In this document: positions 1 to 6,129 of the stretch, piece after piece
Position numbering within the stretch: position 1 is the first letter of the stretch
Layout of the letters: each line of letters begins with the position of its first letter
Source: Bacteroidales bacterium
Lineage (GTDB): Bacteria > Bacteroidota > Bacteroidia > Bacteroidales > VadinHA17
NCBI GenBank assembly: GCA_027451265.1
Contig: DAIDJT010000161.1
Coordinates: forward strand, 1 to 6,129
DNA: 6,129 bases
Direction of reading: 5' to 3'
The notes under the pieces: model-generated
Seen by the model: the letters and a program-made list of their open reading frames with translations, nothing else
What the model was told of the DNA's origin: nothing
Database searches by the model: none
Made by a program: the position numbers and the translations under genes

Positions 1-2
1 GA

Positions 3-278
3 ACAGGTCCGTCAGTCAAAACAGGTGACAATGTGAGCTTTGACTATGAATGCTCTCTCCTGAACAGCAATCCCTGCTACAGCGGAACACAGACAATCAA
101 GGTAGGCTATACCGATGCCGGAAGCGGTGTCACGGAAGGCCTCCAGATGATGCAGAAAGGCAGTGATTACCTGTTCATTGTGCCTCCATACCTGGCATTC
201 GGCCTGACAGGCGACGGGGCTAAGATACCTGGAAGGGCTATACTGATCTACAGGATAAGGATAAAAGATATTAACTAG
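3..278 (+). CDS. FKBP-type peptidyl-prolyl isomerase domain protein, 3' end only
   Basis: The gene is cut by the left edge of the window: the frame is open from base 3 and 91 residues remain before TAG. The remaining part matches the C-terminal two thirds of an FKBP fold, with the conserved helix pattern TEGLQMMQKG (visible residues 44-53), then PPYLAFG and the closing strands IPGRAILIYRIRIKDI. FKBPs catalyse proline cis-trans isomerisation during protein folding. In Bacteroidota such proteins are often envelope lipoproteins (GldI/FkpA type), but the N-terminus that would show export is missing here. Several pocket residues differ from FKBP12: Phe36 to Cys25, Asp37 to Tyr26, Trp59 to Val43, Tyr82 to Phe66 and Phe99 to Tyr83 (visible numbering), so activity may be weak or lost. 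The GTG at 33 is an internal Val codon, not a start. The next gene lies 43 bp downstream on the same strand, so co-transcription is likely. Confidence 0.85.
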   Translation, partial: TGPSVKTGDNVSFDYECSLLNSNPCYSGTQTIKVGYTDAGSGVTEGLQMMQKGSDYLFIVPPYLAFGLTGDGAKIPGRAILIYRIRIKDIN

Positions 279-321
279 TTTGGAACGATATTTGAAGGAG
301 TCAGTGGAAACTAACAGAACC

Positions 322-834
322 ATGGGAAAAAAATTCAATACTGCAGCGCTGGCAATACTTGCCGTGATAATTGTAGCCTGCAATCCTGCAAAGAAATACG
401 AGGAGGAGGAGAGGAGCCTGATACAGGATTTTGTATCAACAAATAATATAACCGTCAGTCCTGATGCAGACGGCATTTACTATGTTGAAGTTACAGCCGG
501 AACAGGTGAACTGATTCAGAAAGGTGATTCGGTGGGGGTAAGATACAGTGGCTCATTCCTGACAGGAAAACAGTTTGACAACAACCTGGAAGCAGACACC
601 CCATTCAGGTTTGTGGTCGGGACACCTTACATTATAGAGGGCTGGTCACTGGCACTGGTCAAGATGAAGATGGGATCAAAAGCCAAAGTTATCATGCCAT
701 CCGCGGTGGCTTACGGTTCAGTGGGATTTGGTACGTATGACTATTATGGCAATTACTACACGATAATACCCGGGTATTCACCGCTCCTGTTTGAAATGGA
801 AGTGGTGGAACTCACAAGAAAGACCAAGAAATAG
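322..834 (+). CDS. FKBP-type peptidyl-prolyl cis-trans isomerase, lipoprotein
   Basis: This 170-residue protein is a complete FKBP prolyl isomerase predicted to be anchored in the envelope. Residues 1-19 form a lipoprotein signal peptide (charged GKK, hydrophobic core, lipobox I-V-A before Cys20). The mature N-terminus carries an acidic run (EEEE, 27-30), which resembles the surface-export signals known for some Bacteroidota lipoproteins; surface location is inference. The FKBP domain spans about 65-165 and keeps the pocket residues: Tyr75, Phe85-Asp86, Phe95, Ile104-Ile105, Trp108, Tyr131, Ile149 and Phe157, matching FKBP12 Tyr26, Phe36-Asp37, Phe46, Val55-Ile56, Trp59, Tyr82, Ile91 and Phe99. 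A Tyr/Gly-rich insertion of about nine residues (TYDYYGNYY, 138-146) enlarges the loop after Tyr131. ATG at 322 is chosen because it gives a clean signal peptide. The frame is open to TTG at 280, and GTG at 304 follows AGGAG (296-300) too closely to be convincing. It probably forms an operon with the upstream FKBP. Confidence 0.9.
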   Translation: MGKKFNTAALAILAVIIVACNPAKKYEEEERSLIQDFVSTNNITVSPDADGIYYVEVTAGTGELIQKGDSVGVRYSGSFLTGKQFDNNLEADTPFRFVVGTPYIIEGWSLALVKMKMGSKAKVIMPSAVAYGSVGFGTYDYYGNYYTIIPGYSPLLFEMEVVELTRKTKK

Positions 835-865
835 AAAAAGTGCGCCGGCTGCCGGCGCACTTTTT
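835..865. terminator. Bidirectional intrinsic terminator between convergent genes
   Basis: A perfect 14-bp inverted repeat (835-848 with 852-865) encloses a 3-base loop CTG. The stem core is GTGCGCCGG with CCGGCGCAC, flanked by A5 on the left and T5 on the right. Either strand therefore yields a GC-rich hairpin followed by U residues. It starts directly after the FKBP stop codon (832-834), and its right arm contains part of the stop codon of the convergent propeller gene (864-866). It should end transcription from both directions. Confidence 0.92.
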
Positions 866-3800
866 ATTTCAGCACAACCGCATCACCGGTCAATGTCACC
901 TTCTTCAGGGTCACTACGTACCTTTCCCAGCTGCCGGTCATGAAGGCTTCGGCAAGTTTCAGCGCCTCATCGATGGCAGCTTCAGCATCAGCCACAGTCT
1001 TCTCATCCTGAACGGTCAGCGGACCTGACGAGGTAAGCAAAACTCTGTAGCCCCCTATCCGCCCTGACAGACCGTCCTGGCGTCTGCCAAATGCTTCATC
1101 AAGCCTTGCAAGTTCTTCTTTGACAGCTTTGTACTCATCTTTTACCGCAGCTGCGAACTCCGGGTCATTATTTACAAGCCGGTCACTCTTCGCAAGACTC
1201 TCCCGTACCTGCACAAGCGGCTTGAGGCGGGTGTTGAGTTTTTCAATTCTGGAGCCGAAAGCGACTGCCCTTTCATAATTCTTTTTCAGTGCCGCTGTGT
1301 CAGGCGGATCCATTCTCGGATCATGGTTCACCCTCACCTTTGAGTCAGCACTCATATTACCCGTTGCAAGACTGACTGTATAGTTTCCGGGTACGACAGT
1401 CCCGCCAAAGCCTCTGAAATATCTTCCTCTTTGATCCTGCTGCTGATCCTGTCCTGACGGGTATTCAAGCTGGGGCAGAGGATTACGGTCAAAACGCCAG
1501 GTGAACCTGTTGAATCCTTTCCTTGCGTTCAGCTCCATGGTTTTGACGACGTTTCCGGCAGCATCGAGGATTTTGGCTGATACATTGCCTGAATCTGCTG
1601 ATGTATAGAAAGTGATCATTGCTCCCGGTTCCCTGTTCTCCCCGCGGTACATTGCATCACCGTAAAAATAGTATCCCGGGAGATTTTTTGCTGATGCAAT
1701 GTATGCATCAGGTGCATCAAAGGCAGCAAGCCCCCTGGTGAGCAGTTGCTTTCCCTGAGAGGCCAGCGCCCTCAATGGCCTGATGTCATCAATGATCCAA
1801 ACGGCACGGCCGAAGGTGCCTATCACAAGGTCATACTCGCGGGGCTGTATAGCCATGTCATAGGTTGATACGGTGGGGAATCCGCTCGTCCACCTGTTCC
1901 ATGTATCGCCCTGGTCAAACGAGACATAAAGACCATATTCGGTACCGGCAAACATCAGCCTGGGTTCAACGGGATCCTGCATGTAGCAGAGTACGTAACC
2001 CCACACGTCAGTGTCATCAATGATCCTCTGCCAGTTCTTCCCGTAATCCCTGGTGCGGAAGAGATATGCAGCATTGTCTCCCCGGCGGTAGTCATTGACA
2101 ACTGCAAAGGCCTCTCCCGGATCATGTGCTGAAGCGGTTACCTGCGGAACCCAGCTTCCGCGGGGCATGCCCTTGATGTTCTGCGATGTGTTTTTCCAGC
2201 TCTTTCCGCCGTCTTCGGTGACCTGGATCATGCCGTCATCGGTGCCCGCCCAGATGAGACCTTTCCTGATTGTGCTTGGAGAGATTGTTATTATGGTGCA
2301 GTGGGTCTCGGCGCCGGTTGCGTCAACGGTAATGCCGCCGCTCTGATCCTGCTTCTGCTTCTCCGGGTCATTGGTGGTAAGGTCAGGAGAGATCTTCGTC
2401 CATGAGTCACCTCGATCGCTGCTCTTATGCACAAACTGGCTTCCGAAGTATATTGTGTTGTTGTCGAAGGGATCCTGTGCCAGCGCGGCATTCCAGTTGA
2501 AACGGAGCCTCTCACCTGATTCGGCCGCAGGGCGGATGCCCTTGCTCCATCCGGTTGTAACATCCATCCTTCGCACTGACCCGCCCTGTGACTGGGCATA
2601 GCAGTAACGACTGTCACCCGGCACCGGCATAGCGTCAAAACCGTCTCCCCCGATGAGAAAATCATACATCTCATTGATCAGCGGGCCGTTGTACCAGGCA
2701 TATGCAGGACCCCGCCATGAACCGTTGTCCTGCAACCCGCCATATATATTGTAGGGTACTTCGTTGTCAACATTGACGTGATAAAACTGACCCACCGGCA
2801 GGTTCTCTATATGCCGCCAGGTGACGCCTCTGTCATAGGTTATTCCCATCCCTCCGTCATTGCCGTCAAGCATGCGGTCAGGATTGACCGGATCAATGTA
2901 CCAGGCATGATGATCAAGATGGACTGATTCCGCGGTACGTCCGTCAAATGTCAGTGCACCGTCATCGCTCACATTGACACCTGAGAAAAGTGTGTAGACC
3001 CTGTTCTCATTCTGCGGGTCAACGTATAATTCGGCATAATAAAAAGGCCTGTTCCCGATGTTCTTTTCACCGCGCCTTTCCCAGTTCACACCACCGTCGG
3101 TGGAGCGGTATATTGCTGATGGCTTCGATTCAACGTAGGCATAAACATAATCAGGGTTTGAACGTGCTATTGCCAGTCCTATCCGTCCGCACTCTGCCGG
3201 CAATCCGCCACTGACTCTCTCAAAGGTGTCACCGCCGTTGCGGGTAAGCCACAGGCCCGACCCCTCTGATGAAGAGCGGAAGAACCATGGCCAGCGCTGG
3301 TGATCCCACATTGCCACAAAAATCTTTCCGGGGTTCGATGGATCCATTACCATGTCAGCCACGCCGGAGGTCTCATTTGTGAAGAGCAGCCTGTTCCATG
3401 TTTTTCCACCGTCGGTGGAACGGTAGAATCCTCTCTCCGTGTGCGGCGCCCAGGGATTGCCAATGGCGCCCGCATAGATTATATCAGGATTGACCGGGTC
3501 AACTATGATGCGGTGGATATACCGGGTAAGCTCAAGACCCATGCACTTCCACGTCAGGCCGCCGTCAAGGCTTTTGTATATGCCGTATCCCCCTGTTACA
3601 CTGTTGCGCGGATTACCCTCACCGGTGCCTGCCCAGACAATGTCCGGACGCTTCGGGTCAATGGCCAGCGATCCTATTGAGGCTACAGCCTCGCCATCAA
3701 AAACCGGAGTAAAGGTGGTACCGGCATTGACGGTCTTCCAGAGACCGCCGGAAGCAGTGCCCACATAAAAAATATTCTCATTGCGGGGATCAACGGCAAA

Positions 3801-3944
3801 GGCGGTCACCCTGCCGCTCATGCCGCCCGGACCAATGTTCCTGGGCCTGATGCCGCTGAAGAGCGACATGTCAGTCTTCTGTCCCGCTACAAGCGCTGCA
3901 ATCATTATCATCACAGCCGATAAAATGGTTCGCCTGATCATCAT
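864..3944 (-). CDS. Exported VPS10/sortilin-like Asp-box (BNR) beta-propeller protein
   Basis: The product has 1026 residues and belongs to the large secreted family annotated as VPS10-domain or BNR/glycosyl-hydrolase-like proteins in Bacteroidota. A Sec signal peptide is visible (MMIRR, hydrophobic 7-20, possible cleavage after Gly21). Residues 30-720 carry ten Asp-box motifs (S/T-x-D/N-x-G-x-x-W/F) at 71, 125, 176, 234, 281, 369, 508, 576, 631 and 675, and a degenerate one near 325, so the fold is one very large or two tandem beta-propellers. Family signatures include DHHAWYIDPVNPDRMLDGNDGG-type sequence around 344-365 and GTFGRAVWIIDD at 709-720. An Ig/FlgD-like beta region (775-872) holds a Gln/Asp-rich insert (831-839). 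A charged, probably helical region follows (883-1000). The closing strands end in VVLK, with no recognisable T9SS sorting domain, so the periplasm is the likeliest site. Asp boxes mark fold, not activity; enzyme or binding function is unknown. The start MM at 3944 fits the signal peptide. The stop codon lies in the shared terminator. Confidence 0.9.
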   Translation of the reverse strand: MMIRRTILSAVMIMIAALVAGQKTDMSLFSGIRPRNIGPGGMSGRVTAFAVDPRNENIFYVGTASGGLWKTVNAGTTFTPVFDGEAVASIGSLAIDPKRPDIVWAGTGEGNPRNSVTGGYGIYKSLDGGLTWKCMGLELTRYIHRIIVDPVNPDIIYAGAIGNPWAPHTERGFYRSTDGGKTWNRLLFTNETSGVADMVMDPSNPGKIFVAMWDHQRWPWFFRSSSEGSGLWLTRNGGDTFERVSGGLPAECGRIGLAIARSNPDYVYAYVESKPSAIYRSTDGGVNWERRGEKNIGNRPFYYAELYVDPQNENRVYTLFSGVNVSDDGALTFDGRTAESVHLDHHAWYIDPVNPDRMLDGNDGGMGITYDRGVTWRHIENLPVGQFYHVNVDNEVPYNIYGGLQDNGSWRGPAYAWYNGPLINEMYDFLIGGDGFDAMPVPGDSRYCYAQSQGGSVRRMDVTTGWSKGIRPAAESGERLRFNWNAALAQDPFDNNTIYFGSQFVHKSSDRGDSWTKISPDLTTNDPEKQKQDQSGGITVDATGAETHCTIITISPSTIRKGLIWAGTDDGMIQVTEDGGKSWKNTSQNIKGMPRGSWVPQVTASAHDPGEAFAVVNDYRRGDNAAYLFRTRDYGKNWQRIIDDTDVWGYVLCYMQDPVEPRLMFAGTEYGLYVSFDQGDTWNRWTSGFPTVSTYDMAIQPREYDLVIGTFGRAVWIIDDIRPLRALASQGKQLLTRGLAAFDAPDAYIASAKNLPGYYFYGDAMYRGENREPGAMITFYTSADSGNVSAKILDAAGNVVKTMELNARKGFNRFTWRFDRNPLPQLEYPSGQDQQQDQRGRYFRGFGGTVVPGNYTVSLATGNMSADSKVRVNHDPRMDPPDTAALKKNYERAVAFGSRIEKLNTRLKPLVQVRESLAKSDRLVNNDPEFAAAVKDEYKAVKEELARLDEAFGRRQDGLSGRIGGYRVLLTSSGPLTVQDEKTVADAEAAIDEALKLAEAFMTGSWERYVVTLKKVTLTGDAVVLK

Positions 3945-4023
3945 TGTCTCTGATTTACGGACACAATTTAGATAATAAATTGAATTGTTTCAGGCAGGCC
4001 GGATGTGTTATACAATACCAATG

Positions 4024-4072
4024 GAGTTGCGAGTTGCGAGTTGGGAGTTGGGAATCAGGAGTTGGGATTTGC
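4024..4072. repeat. Heptanucleotide tandem array, seven units
   Basis: Seven 7-base units lie in perfect phase: GAGTTGC twice, GAGTTGG twice, GAATCAG, GAGTTGG and GATTTGC. Five follow GAGTTG[C/G] exactly and two are diverged. An inverted unit, GCAACTC, occurs at 4079-4085, seven bases after the array, so a stem with the first or second unit is possible. The array lies in the 183-bp spacer between the methyltransferase and propeller genes, both read on the minus strand. Its role is unknown. Slippage-generated intergenic repeat DNA is the plain explanation. Confidence 0.88.
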
Positions 4073-4127
4073 AAACCGGCAACTCTGACTTTATCGGGAG
4101 AGGTTCGTGAGAAGATTGACTATCTTC

Positions 4128-4829
4128 CTATGCCAGAATCAGGAAAACAGCTGGCCTTTTGTCAAGCACCGGAACCTGTCTTTTCCAATCCGCTACGCTC
4201 ATTGTGCGGATGAACTCGGAAGGGAGGGAGATATCAGCCGCAATGCATAACCGTGTGGATGGTTGACAGACTGAAATGATATCCTCAATCATCTTACTGT
4301 TCCTGAACGGTGTCTCCATGAAGATCTGAGTGGTTCCTCCGGCAGAGATCCGTTCAAGCTCCCTGATGGCCTTGCGGCGGCCCTGGTTTTCAACCGGCAG
4401 GTAACCATGAAAGGAGAATGACTGGCCATTTAACCCCGATGCCACCAATGCAAGCATCACCGATGAGGGTCCCGTCAGAGGCACAACCCTGATGCCCCGG
4501 CGGTGTGCTTCAGCGGCAACAATGTTACCCGGATCAGCCAGGCCCGGCATGCCGGCCTCACTCATCACTCCCGCATCAGAACCCCCGGATACCCTCGAAA
4601 AGAACTCTTCCAGACCCGACGGGTCAGAGTGCTTGCCAACCGGGAAAAACAGGGTGTCATCAATAGGAAATGTACTGTCAAGATTCCTCAGCCACCGTCG
4701 GGCCGTCCGGATATCCTCAACGGCAAACAACCTGATTGACAGAGTAATATCACGAGTTCCCCGCGGTATTGAGAGATCCGGCTCGGCGTCTCCCAGGGTG
4801 ACCGGTATCATGTAAACTGTTCCGCTCAT
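4128..4829 (-). CDS. SAM-dependent methyltransferase, short RsmI-like (tetrapyrrole methylase family)
   Basis: The 233-residue product belongs to the tetrapyrrole-methylase superfamily (COG0313 type). RsmI, its best-known relative, 2'-O-methylates C1402 of 16S rRNA using S-adenosylmethionine. Matching landmarks, in order, are GTVYMIPVTLGD (3-14, RsmI GTLYIVPTPIGN), AVEDIRTARRWL (36-47), VMSEAGMPGLADPG (88-101, RsmI VSDAGTP..DPG), VVPLTGPSSVMLAL (115-128), FHGYLP..QGRR (140-152) and IFMETPFRNSKM (169-180). It ends at about residue 233 and lacks the C-terminal extension of full-length RsmI. The start, the Glu in SEAG and METPFRN fit the shorter Bacteroidota subgroup that often coexists with a true RsmI, so no gene symbol is given; its substrate is uncertain. 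ATG at 4829 is chosen because the family begins with M-x-G-x-x-Y. The frame is open to 4868, but the extra 13 residues have no family counterpart. It is divergent from the hydrolase gene and 183 bp upstream of the propeller gene on the same strand. Confidence 0.88.
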   Translation of the reverse strand: MSGTVYMIPVTLGDAEPDLSIPRGTRDITLSIRLFAVEDIRTARRWLRNLDSTFPIDDTLFFPVGKHSDPSGLEEFFSRVSGGSDAGVMSEAGMPGLADPGNIVAAEAHRRGIRVVPLTGPSSVMLALVASGLNGQSFSFHGYLPVENQGRRKAIRELERISAGGTTQIFMETPFRNSKMIEDIISVCQPSTRLCIAADISLPSEFIRTMSVADWKRQVPVLDKRPAVFLILA

Positions 4830-4962
4830 TTTACAAACAGAATGTACCGTAAACTTACATAAAATCACCCTCTTTTCACATATCCTCAGAATTCATGGCA
4901 GCATAAGGCAGTGAAGGAGCTTCGTTATTCTCACAGTTCACCCCTCAAAGTGATATATGTTA

Positions 4963-4993
4963 TTGTACTTCTCTCAATTTCAGGTTATGTTTG
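4963..4993 (+). promoter_or_regulatory. Bacteroidota-type promoter for the PhnP-like hydrolase gene
   Basis: TATGTTTG at 4986-4993 matches the Bacteroidota -7 consensus TAnnTTTG exactly. TTG at 4963-4965 provides the -33 element with a 20-bp spacer, inside the range known for this sigma factor class. Transcription should begin near 4999, leaving a leader of about 14 bases before GTG at 5013. This argues against translation from the upstream GTG at 4911. The assignment is by consensus only. Confidence 0.6.
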
Positions 4994-5012
4994 CAGTGAG
5001 AAAATCGAGACC

Positions 5013-5780
5013 GTGAAAATCACCTTCCTTGGTACCGGCACCTCCCAGGGCGTTCCTGTAATAGCTTGTGAATGTGGCGTCTGCACCTCATCCGATCCTA
5101 ATGACAAAAGGCTTAGAGCATCACTCCTTGTTGATACTGCACTGAATACGTTCGTCATTGATGCGGGGCCCGACTTCAGGCAGCAGATGCTTAACGCCCG
5201 GGTGAAAAAGCTTGATGCCATTCTGCTTACACACGAACACAAAGATCATATTGCCGGAATGGATGACCTGAGAGCCTTCAACTACCGGAGCCAGGCTGCC
5301 ATTGATATCTATGCCGAGGAGAGAGTCCAGGCAGCCGTCAGAAAAGAGTATGCCTATGTCTTTTCGGAAAATCATTACCCGGGTGTCCCCAAAATGGAAC
5401 TTCACAATATCGACAGCTACAACCTTACAATCAAGGGTGATACATTCATTCCGCTTAGGGTATTCCACTACAGGCTGCCAATTTACGGTTTCAGGATAGG
5501 AAACATGGCATATATTACCGATGCCAATTATATCCCGGAGGAGACAAAGGAGAAACTGATTGGCGTTAAGTATCTGGTTATAAATGCTCTCAGGAAGGAG
5601 AAACATATTTCTCACTTCAGCCTGGGTGAAGCCCTCGAACTGGTGCAGGAAGTGTCACCACGGAAGGCATACATCACCCATATAGGCCACCAGATGGGAA
5701 AACACGCAGATGTGAACCGTGAACTGCCGGTCAACGTTACGCTGGCGTGGGACGGGCTTGAAGTTTATTGTGAGGATTAA
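5013..5780 (+). CDS. PhnP-like metallo-beta-lactamase-fold hydrolase
   Basis: The 255-residue product is a cytoplasmic-type metal-dependent hydrolase resembling PhnP, the cyclic ribose phosphodiesterase of phosphonate degradation. It opens with VKITFLGTGTSQG. The metal-binding motif THEHKDH gives His74, His76, Asp78 and His79; further ligands are His152 (FHYRLP), Asp170 (YITDAN) and His223 (ITHIGH). Cys19, Cys21 and Cys24 (C-x-C-x-x-C), with His226, fit the structural zinc site of E. coli PhnP at matching spacing. All expected ligands are therefore present. No phosphonate genes are adjacent, so the true substrate is open and the symbol is withheld. GTG at 5013 is preferred because family members begin at this point and a consensus promoter ends 20 bp upstream. 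The frame is open to GTG at 4911, which would add 34 residues with a hydrophobic stretch like a poor signal peptide; that would be odd for this family. The gene is divergent from the methyltransferase. No clear terminator follows. Confidence 0.88.
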   Translation: MKITFLGTGTSQGVPVIACECGVCTSSDPNDKRLRASLLVDTALNTFVIDAGPDFRQQMLNARVKKLDAILLTHEHKDHIAGMDDLRAFNYRSQAAIDIYAEERVQAAVRKEYAYVFSENHYPGVPKMELHNIDSYNLTIKGDTFIPLRVFHYRLPIYGFRIGNMAYITDANYIPEETKEKLIGVKYLVINALRKEKHISHFSLGEALELVQEVSPRKAYITHIGHQMGKHADVNRELPVNVTLAWDGLEVYCED

Positions 5781-5852
5781 AACCGGACCTGCTCCTGGCC
5801 ATGGTGTCCGGACCGCTGCGGAGTCACAGGAATCATCACTTAAGTGCGAAAC

Positions 5853-6059
5853 CTATTTTTTCTTGTACCTGTAAAGCTTCTTCTGATATTGCTTTGAAAA
5901 GAAGTACTTGTTTCTCCCCAGTTGCGAAGTATCGATGTATGAACTCTTCCGGACAGACCTGTATGCATTCTTTTTCGATGCTGCACAGCCGGGCATCAGC
6001 ATTAACGCTGACAGTATCAGGATTACGAGAGTGATGGCTTTGCAGTTAACCTTTTTCAT
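5853..6059 (-). CDS. Small basic lipoprotein of unknown function
   Basis: I do not recognise this 68-residue protein as a named family. Its N-terminus MKKVNCK, followed by the hydrophobic run of residues 9-22 and the lipobox M-P-G before Cys25, is a good lipoprotein signal peptide; Pro at -2 is slightly unusual. The mature chain of 44 residues is extreme: 14 Lys or Arg, one Asp, no Glu and six Tyr, ending in YRYKKK. Short basic lipoproteins of this kind recur in Bacteroidota and are usually hypothetical. An association with anionic partners such as LPS, nucleic acid or cell wall is only inference. ATG at 6059 is the only sensible start, and no convincing promoter was seen in the 70 bp upstream to the window edge. 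The gene is convergent with the hydrolase gene, 72 bp away. The signal peptide and lipobox favour a real gene despite its small size. Confidence 0.7.
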   Translation of the reverse strand: MKKVNCKAITLVILILSALMLMPGCAASKKNAYRSVRKSSYIDTSQLGRNKYFFSKQYQKKLYRYKKK

Positions 6060-6129
6060 CAGATTCGGCTGAACTAATTTCTAAATGCAGGTATAAATCT
6101 GTAACGTGCCAACAGGTGTAAATATTATC

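Noticed and set aside
12..476. Minus-strand open frame of 154 codons across the two FKBP genes
   Set aside because: It is antisense to two well-supported FKBP genes, spans their boundary and has no recognisable domain.
4024..4072. CRISPR-like array
   Set aside because: Units are seven bases, directly abutting and without spacers, which excludes a CRISPR array.
4111..4127. Hairpin GAAGAT-TGACT-ATCTTC directly after the methyltransferase stop
   Set aside because: The stem is only 6 bp, AT-rich and lacks a following T tract on the minus strand, so an intrinsic terminator cannot be supported.
3944..4213. Plus-strand open frame through the heptad array
   Set aside because: It starts inside the propeller gene, runs through repeat DNA and ends antisense to the methyltransferase; the translation has no domain or signal.
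4834..4857. Possible minus-strand -7 boxes (TAAGTTTA and TCTGTTTG) before the methyltransferase
   Set aside because: Each has one mismatch to TAnnTTTG and no TTG at the right distance; the second lies almost on the start codon.
4987..5016. Nine-codon leader frame whose TGA overlaps the GTG start at 5013
   Set aside because: Its ATG lies inside the predicted -7 promoter element, so it would not be transcribed from that promoter; the overlap is probably chance.
5783..5811. Inverted repeat CCGGAC / GTCCGG after the hydrolase gene
   Set aside because: The 6-bp stem has a 17-base loop and no T tract, so it does not look like a terminator.
5837..5846. Palindrome CACTTAAGTG between the convergent genes
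   Set aside because: It is an isolated 10-base palindrome without loop or second copy; it could be chance and lies away from any promoter.

Overview
The window looks like an ordinary piece of a Bacteroidota chromosome, probably an environmental Bacteroidales-type organism, with base composition near 50% G+C judged by eye. The support is the gene types (FKBP lipoproteins, a secreted Asp-box/VPS10-like beta-propeller protein, the short Bacteroidota-type relative of RsmI, a PhnP-like metallo-hydrolase with a Bacteroidota-style start). A perfect match to the Bacteroidota -7 promoter element (TAnnTTTG) and the lack of convincing Shine-Dalgarno sites agree with this.

Layout. Positions 3-834 (+) hold two adjacent FKBP-type proteins: the 3' end of one cut by the window edge, then a complete FKBP lipoprotein. 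They end in a strong palindromic terminator (835-865) shared with the convergent gene at 864-3944 (-), a large exported protein with ten Asp-box motifs. Upstream of it is a 183-bp spacer carrying a seven-unit heptanucleotide array (4024-4072), then a short RsmI-like tetrapyrrole-methylase-family methyltransferase (4128-4829, -). A 183-bp divergent region with one good promoter (4963-4993) leads to a PhnP-like metallo-beta-lactamase-fold hydrolase (5013-5780, +). The window closes with a tiny, very basic lipoprotein (5853-6059, -).

How the genes relate. The two FKBPs probably form one envelope-directed transcription unit for periplasmic protein folding. The propeller protein is also exported, but nothing shows that it works with them. 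The methyltransferase and the PhnP-like hydrolase are divergent housekeeping-type cytoplasmic genes without an obvious shared pathway. No mobile element, CRISPR array, rRNA or tRNA was seen, and no stretch over 300 bases lacks a gene. I found no convincing undescribed system. The points most worth a second look are the heptad array with a nearby inverted unit, the degenerate FKBP active site, the internal promoter that decides the hydrolase start, and the basic mini-lipoprotein.
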